Positions 60,716 through 64,000 of a stretch of DNA of 64,000 nucleotides are shown here, piece by piece; the stretch's first letter is position 1, and each line of letters begins with the position of its first letter. Source of the stretch: Streptomyces avermitilis MA-4680 = NBRC 14893 (GTDB lineage Bacteria > Actinomycetota > Actinomycetes > Streptomycetales > Streptomycetaceae); contig NC_003155.5 in assembly GCF_000009765.2 (NCBI RefSeq), positions 7,564,001-7,628,000 of the forward strand, in the 5' to 3' direction. The position numbers were made by a program, and so were the translations under genes. The notes under the pieces are model-generated. The model was not told the DNA's origin. It saw only the letters and a program-made list of their open reading frames with translations, and ran no database searches.

Positions 60716-61581
60716 TTCACGGCTCCCAGTGACAGGCCCTGGACCAGTTTGTCCTGGGCGGCGAACCCCGCGGCGAGCACCGGCAGGGAGATGACGAGCG
60801 ACGCGGCGCACACCTTGGCCAGGAACAGGCCCTGGCTGGTGATGAAGCCGGTCAGGAAGACCGGGGCGGTCTCGGCGACCACACCGGTGAGCACCCGGGC
60901 GAACAGCAGCTCGTTCCAGCTGAAGATGAAGCAGATCAGGGCCGTGGCGGCGATGCCGGGGAGGGCTATGGGGGCTACGACCCGGGCCAGGATCGTCGGC
61001 AGTTTCGCGCCGTCGATCTGCGCCGCCTCGATCACCGCCACCGGCACCTCGGCGAGGAACGACTGCATCATCCACACCGCGATCGGCAGGTTCATGGAGG
61101 TGTAGAGGATGACCAGGAGCCAGATGTTGTCCAGCATTCCGGTGTTCTTCGCGAACAGGTAGATCGGGAGCAGGCCCGCCACGACCGGCAGCATCTTCGT
61201 CGACAGGAAGAAGAACAGGACGTCCGTCCACTTCTTCACCGGGCGGATCGAGAGCGCGTACGCCGCCGGGAAGGCCAGCAGCAGCACGCAGAGCGTCGAG
61301 ACCAGCGACGCCACCAGGGAGTTGACCAGCGCCGGCCAGGGGCTCGCGCCGCCTCCCGTGCCGAAGAAGTCGCGGTAGCCGTCGAGGGTGAGGGCGGCGC
61401 CGAACGAGGGGGGATTGGTCGCCGCGTCCGACTCCGAGTGGAAGGACGTCAGCGCCATCCAGGCGATGGGCAGGAAGAACAGCAGACCGAGCAGCCAGGC
61501 CACCAGGCCCAGGCCCGCTCCCCGGGTGAGACGGGTGCGTACGGGGCGTACGGGTCGTACGCGTGGCGCGGTGGCACTCAT
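60712..61581 (-). CDS. ABC polyol/sugar permease, second (MalG type)
   Basis: The 289-aa protein has six helices and the EAA loop EAAQIDGAKLPTILARVV. The ATG at 61581 gives MSATAPRVRPVRPVR. It overlaps both neighbours by four bases (61578-61581 and 60712-60715). Confidence 0.95.
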   Translation of the reverse strand: MSATAPRVRPVRPVRTRLTRGAGLGLVAWLLGLLFFLPIAWMALTSFHSESDAATNPPSFGAALTLDGYRDFFGTGGGASPWPALVNSLVASLVSTLCVLLLAFPAAYALSIRPVKKWTDVLFFFLSTKMLPVVAGLLPIYLFAKNTGMLDNIWLLVILYTSMNLPIAVWMMQSFLAEVPVAVIEAAQIDGAKLPTILARVVAPIALPGIAATALICFIFSWNELLFARVLTGVVAETAPVFLTGFITSQGLFLAKVCAASLVISLPVLAAGFAAQDKLVQGLSLGAVK

Positions 61582-62516
61582 GCGCGGGACACCTCCTCGC
61601 GGAACAGGGACGACACCACGCGCAGCGCGAAGGTGGCGATGATGATCGAGCCGATGACGACCAGGACGCCGGCGGCCGAGGCGAGGCCGTTCTCGTGGGC
61701 CTGGTAGAAGCTCTGGTAGACGGTGTAGGGCAGGTTCGCGGTGCCCAGGCCGCCCGAGGTGATGGTGAAGACCGCGTCGAAGTTCTGCACGATGTAGATC
61801 GAGCCGAGCAGCGCGCCCAGTTCGAGGTAGCGGCGCAGATGCGGGAGCGTCAGGTGGCGGAAGATCTGCCAGTCGCTCGCCCCGTCGACCCGCGCCGCCT
61901 CGATCTGCTGCTGGTCGCGGCTCTGCAGACCCGCCAGCAGGATCAGCATCATGAAGGGCGTCCACTGCCACACCAGGGAGGCCTCGACCGCGAGCAGCGG
62001 GGTGTTGGAGATCCAGTCCGGCTGGGGACCGCCCACGTAGTGCAGCAGGCCGTTGAGAAGGCCGTACTCGGGGTTGTAGAGCACGTGCTTCCACAGGAGG
62101 GCCGCCGCCACCGGGACCACCAGGAAGGGCGCGATCAGGAGCGTACGGACGACGCCCCGGCCCCGGAACCTGCGGTCCAGGAGGAGGGCGAGGCCCAGGC
62201 CCAGGACCAGGCAGGCGAGCACCACGGTGACCGTCAGCAGGATCGTCGTCCACACCGAGTGGCGCAGGTCCGGGTCGGCCAGGACCTGGTGGTAGTTGTC
62301 GACGCCCGTGAAGTGGCGGGCCTTCGGGTAGAGCGCGTTCCAGTCGAAGAAGGAGATCACCAGCGTGGCCACGAACGGCAGCTGGGTCACGGCGATCATG
62401 AAGATCAGGGCGGGCAGGAGCGGGGCCCGGGTGGCCCAGGCGCGCAGCCGGGTGGAGGGCTGCCGCGTCGTGCGGACGGGAGCGGCGGCCACGGGGGCCG
62501 TTGTCGTGGCGGTCAT
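61578..62516 (-). CDS. ABC polyol/sugar permease, first (MalF type)
   Basis: The 312-aa protein has six helices and EAA loop EAARVDGASDWQIFRHLTLP. Normal length, unlike the enlarged permease at 11555. Overlaps the binding protein gene by four bases. Confidence 0.95.
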   Translation of the reverse strand: MTATTTAPVAAAPVRTTRQPSTRLRAWATRAPLLPALIFMIAVTQLPFVATLVISFFDWNALYPKARHFTGVDNYHQVLADPDLRHSVWTTILLTVTVVLACLVLGLGLALLLDRRFRGRGVVRTLLIAPFLVVPVAAALLWKHVLYNPEYGLLNGLLHYVGGPQPDWISNTPLLAVEASLVWQWTPFMMLILLAGLQSRDQQQIEAARVDGASDWQIFRHLTLPHLRRYLELGALLGSIYIVQNFDAVFTITSGGLGTANLPYTVYQSFYQAHENGLASAAGVLVVIGSIIIATFALRVVSSLFREEVSRA

Positions 62517-63883
62517 CGTCCCTCGTACTCCTTCGAGATCTGCTCGGCGAGCTTCTGGGACTTCTTCAGGGCCGAGTCGACGGACTGGCGTCCGGCGATG
62601 GCCGCGCTGATCTCCTGGGAGACCTTGGTGCCGAGGTCGGTGAACTCGGGGATGCCGACGAACTGGATGCCGGGCGCGGGGCGGGGCTGCACACCGGGGT
62701 CGGTGGGCCGGGCGCCCTCGATGGCCTCGCGGGTCATCTCCTGGAAGGCGCCGGCCTCCTTGCGGTAGTCGGGGTTCGTGTACGTCGACGCCCGCTTGCC
62801 CGCGGGGACGTCCGACCAGCCGACCGTGTCGCCGACGAGCTGCTCGTACTCCTTGCTCGACGCCCAGGAGACGAACTTCCAGGCCTTGTCCGGGTTGCGG
62901 GACGCCTTCTGCATGCCCCAGGCCCAGGTGTAGAGCCAGCCGGACGACCTGGTCTTCTCGACCGGTGCGGGTACGTAGCCGATCTTGCCCTTGACCGGTG
63001 ACTTGGCCGACTCCAGGGAACCCGCCGCGGACGTGGCGTCGTACCACATGGCGACCTTGCCCTGCGTCATGTTGTTGAGGCACTCGGCGAAGCCGGACTG
63101 GGCCGCGCCGGACTCGCCGTGGGCGCGGACGAGGTCCACGTAGAACCGCGTCGCCTTCTCGAACTCGGGGGAGTCCAGGCGCGCCTTCCAGTTCTTGTCG
63201 AACCAGGTGCCGCCGAAGGTGTTCACGACCGTGGTCAGCGGTGCCATGACCTCGCCCCAGCCGGGCAGTCCGCGCAGACAGATGCCCTTCATGCCGGACT
63301 GGGCGCCGTCCACGTCCGTGGCCAGCTTGTTCACCTGCTCCCAGGTCGGGTGCGCGGGCATTTTCAGCCCCTTCTCGGCGAACACGTCCTTGCGGTACAT
63401 CAGGAAGGACGACTCGCCGTAGAAGGGCTGCCCGTAGAGCCGGCCGTCGTCGCCGGTCAGCGACTGGCGCATCGGCTTGAGGATGTCCTGCTGGTCGAAC
63501 GCGGTGTCGCCCCGGACGTAGCCGTCCATGGAGTGCAGCCAGCCGTTCCTGGCGTAGATCGGGATCTCGTAGTTGCTGAGGGTGGCGACGTCGTACTGGC
63601 CCGCCTGGTTGGCGAAATCCTGGCTGATCTTGTCGCGGACGTCGTTCTCCGGCAGGACGGTGAAGTTCACCCTGATGCCGGTCTTCTTGGTGAAGTTCGT
63701 GGCGGTGAGCTTTTGCAGCTCCACCATCTGCGGGTTGTTGACCATCAACACGTTGATGGAGTCACCGCCGGAACCGGACCCGCCTGCTCCGACCCAACAG
63801 CCGGAAAGCAGCGGGGCGAGCAGCGTCCCTGCGGCGGCCATGGCGAGCGTGGCTCGCGGCCTCCGTCGGCTCTGGGTTCGCAT
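62513..63883 (-). CDS. ABC polyol/sugar binding lipoprotein
   Basis: The 456-aa lipoprotein has signal peptide with lipobox LLSGC (Cys29). The sequence resembles sorbitol/mannitol-type binding proteins (SmoE): YDVATLSNYEIPIYARNGWL and PFYGESSFLMYRKDVFAEKG. It heads the operon binding protein-permease-permease-dehydrogenase. No ATPase gene, so a shared MsiK-type ATPase is likely. The remaining 117 bases to the window end are its upstream region; no clear promoter was seen. Confidence 0.94.
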   Translation of the reverse strand: MRTQSRRRPRATLAMAAAGTLLAPLLSGCWVGAGGSGSGGDSINVLMVNNPQMVELQKLTATNFTKKTGIRVNFTVLPENDVRDKISQDFANQAGQYDVATLSNYEIPIYARNGWLHSMDGYVRGDTAFDQQDILKPMRQSLTGDDGRLYGQPFYGESSFLMYRKDVFAEKGLKMPAHPTWEQVNKLATDVDGAQSGMKGICLRGLPGWGEVMAPLTTVVNTFGGTWFDKNWKARLDSPEFEKATRFYVDLVRAHGESGAAQSGFAECLNNMTQGKVAMWYDATSAAGSLESAKSPVKGKIGYVPAPVEKTRSSGWLYTWAWGMQKASRNPDKAWKFVSWASSKEYEQLVGDTVGWSDVPAGKRASTYTNPDYRKEAGAFQEMTREAIEGARPTDPGVQPRPAPGIQFVGIPEFTDLGTKVSQEISAAIAGRQSVDSALKKSQKLAEQISKEYEGR

Positions 63884-64000
63884 GGATCGCTCCTGGACGT
63901 ATGGGGAGTTATGGGGTGCTTGCCGGCATGGGGGTGCCCTGAAGACCGAGTGAGTCGGGTTTTCGTACGCGCTCGTGCGGGTCGGTGGGAATGTCAGACG

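Overview
The window is a stretch of actinobacterial chromosome, almost certainly Streptomyces. It has very high GC with strong third-position bias, many GTG/TTG starts, frequent 4-base ATGA/GTGA gene overlaps, and typical Streptomyces families (OpcA, TerD tandem-domain protein, SigE-family sigma factors, CU044_5270 protein, actinobacterial holin-like protein, DUF3618).

Layout. 1-6900: the end of an EntS-like MFS exporter, a pgi gene, and a minus-strand padR / ABC ATPase / FtsX-type permease cluster. 7055-13749: an orphan solute-binding protein behind a PadR-type operator, then a GH13 alpha-glucosidase with a sugar ABC importer (binding protein and two permeases, no ATPase). 13825-20490: a minus-strand pentose phosphate operon tkt-tal-zwf-opcA-pgl. 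20909-27148: ctaB, a small conserved protein, an amidohydrolase-like protein, a nucleotidyltransferase, ctaA and a DrrAB-type ABC exporter. 27661-34276: the suf operon sufR-sufB-sufD-Rieske-sufC-sufS-sufU-sufT. The order pentose phosphate genes / ctaB / ctaA-ABC / suf resembles the Mycobacterium tuberculosis Rv1445c-Rv1466 region. 34377-46000: an AbfB-domain protein, a broken VOC gene, a membrane protein, an SMR exporter with its TetR regulator, two sigma-factor loci, dapD, a relic integrated element at the 3' end of dapD, a HAD protein and dapA. 46040-53947: a small operon with a Cys-rich protein, holin-like and DUF3618 proteins, then a secreted nuclease, an unknown 481-aa protein and a PhoX-like phosphatase behind a PHO-box-like repeat. 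53994-56026: three tandem structured RNAs followed by a TROVE/vWA (Ro60/Rsr) gene. 56108-63883: a DHA2 drug exporter divergent from a TetR gene, TerD, and a polyol-type ABC importer operon ending in a zinc dehydrogenase.

The most striking feature is 53994-54375. Three tandem RNA units share the same paired architecture, with different but compensating bases in the upper stem. Two of them carry tRNA-like modules in permuted order (T arm, acceptor 3' strand, short loop, acceptor 5' strand, D arm). They lie directly upstream of a Ro60 ortholog, so I read them as bacterial Y RNAs (YrlA type). The middle unit lacks the tRNA-like module.

Other points for a second look are a decayed aminoglycoside 3-N-acetyltransferase gene next to sufR, an att-like repeat with an integrase remnant at dapD, a beta-sandwich-like insertion in a sugar permease, and several well-formed operators beside PadR, TetR and SufR genes. 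All statements come from reading the sequence; no database search or folding program was run.
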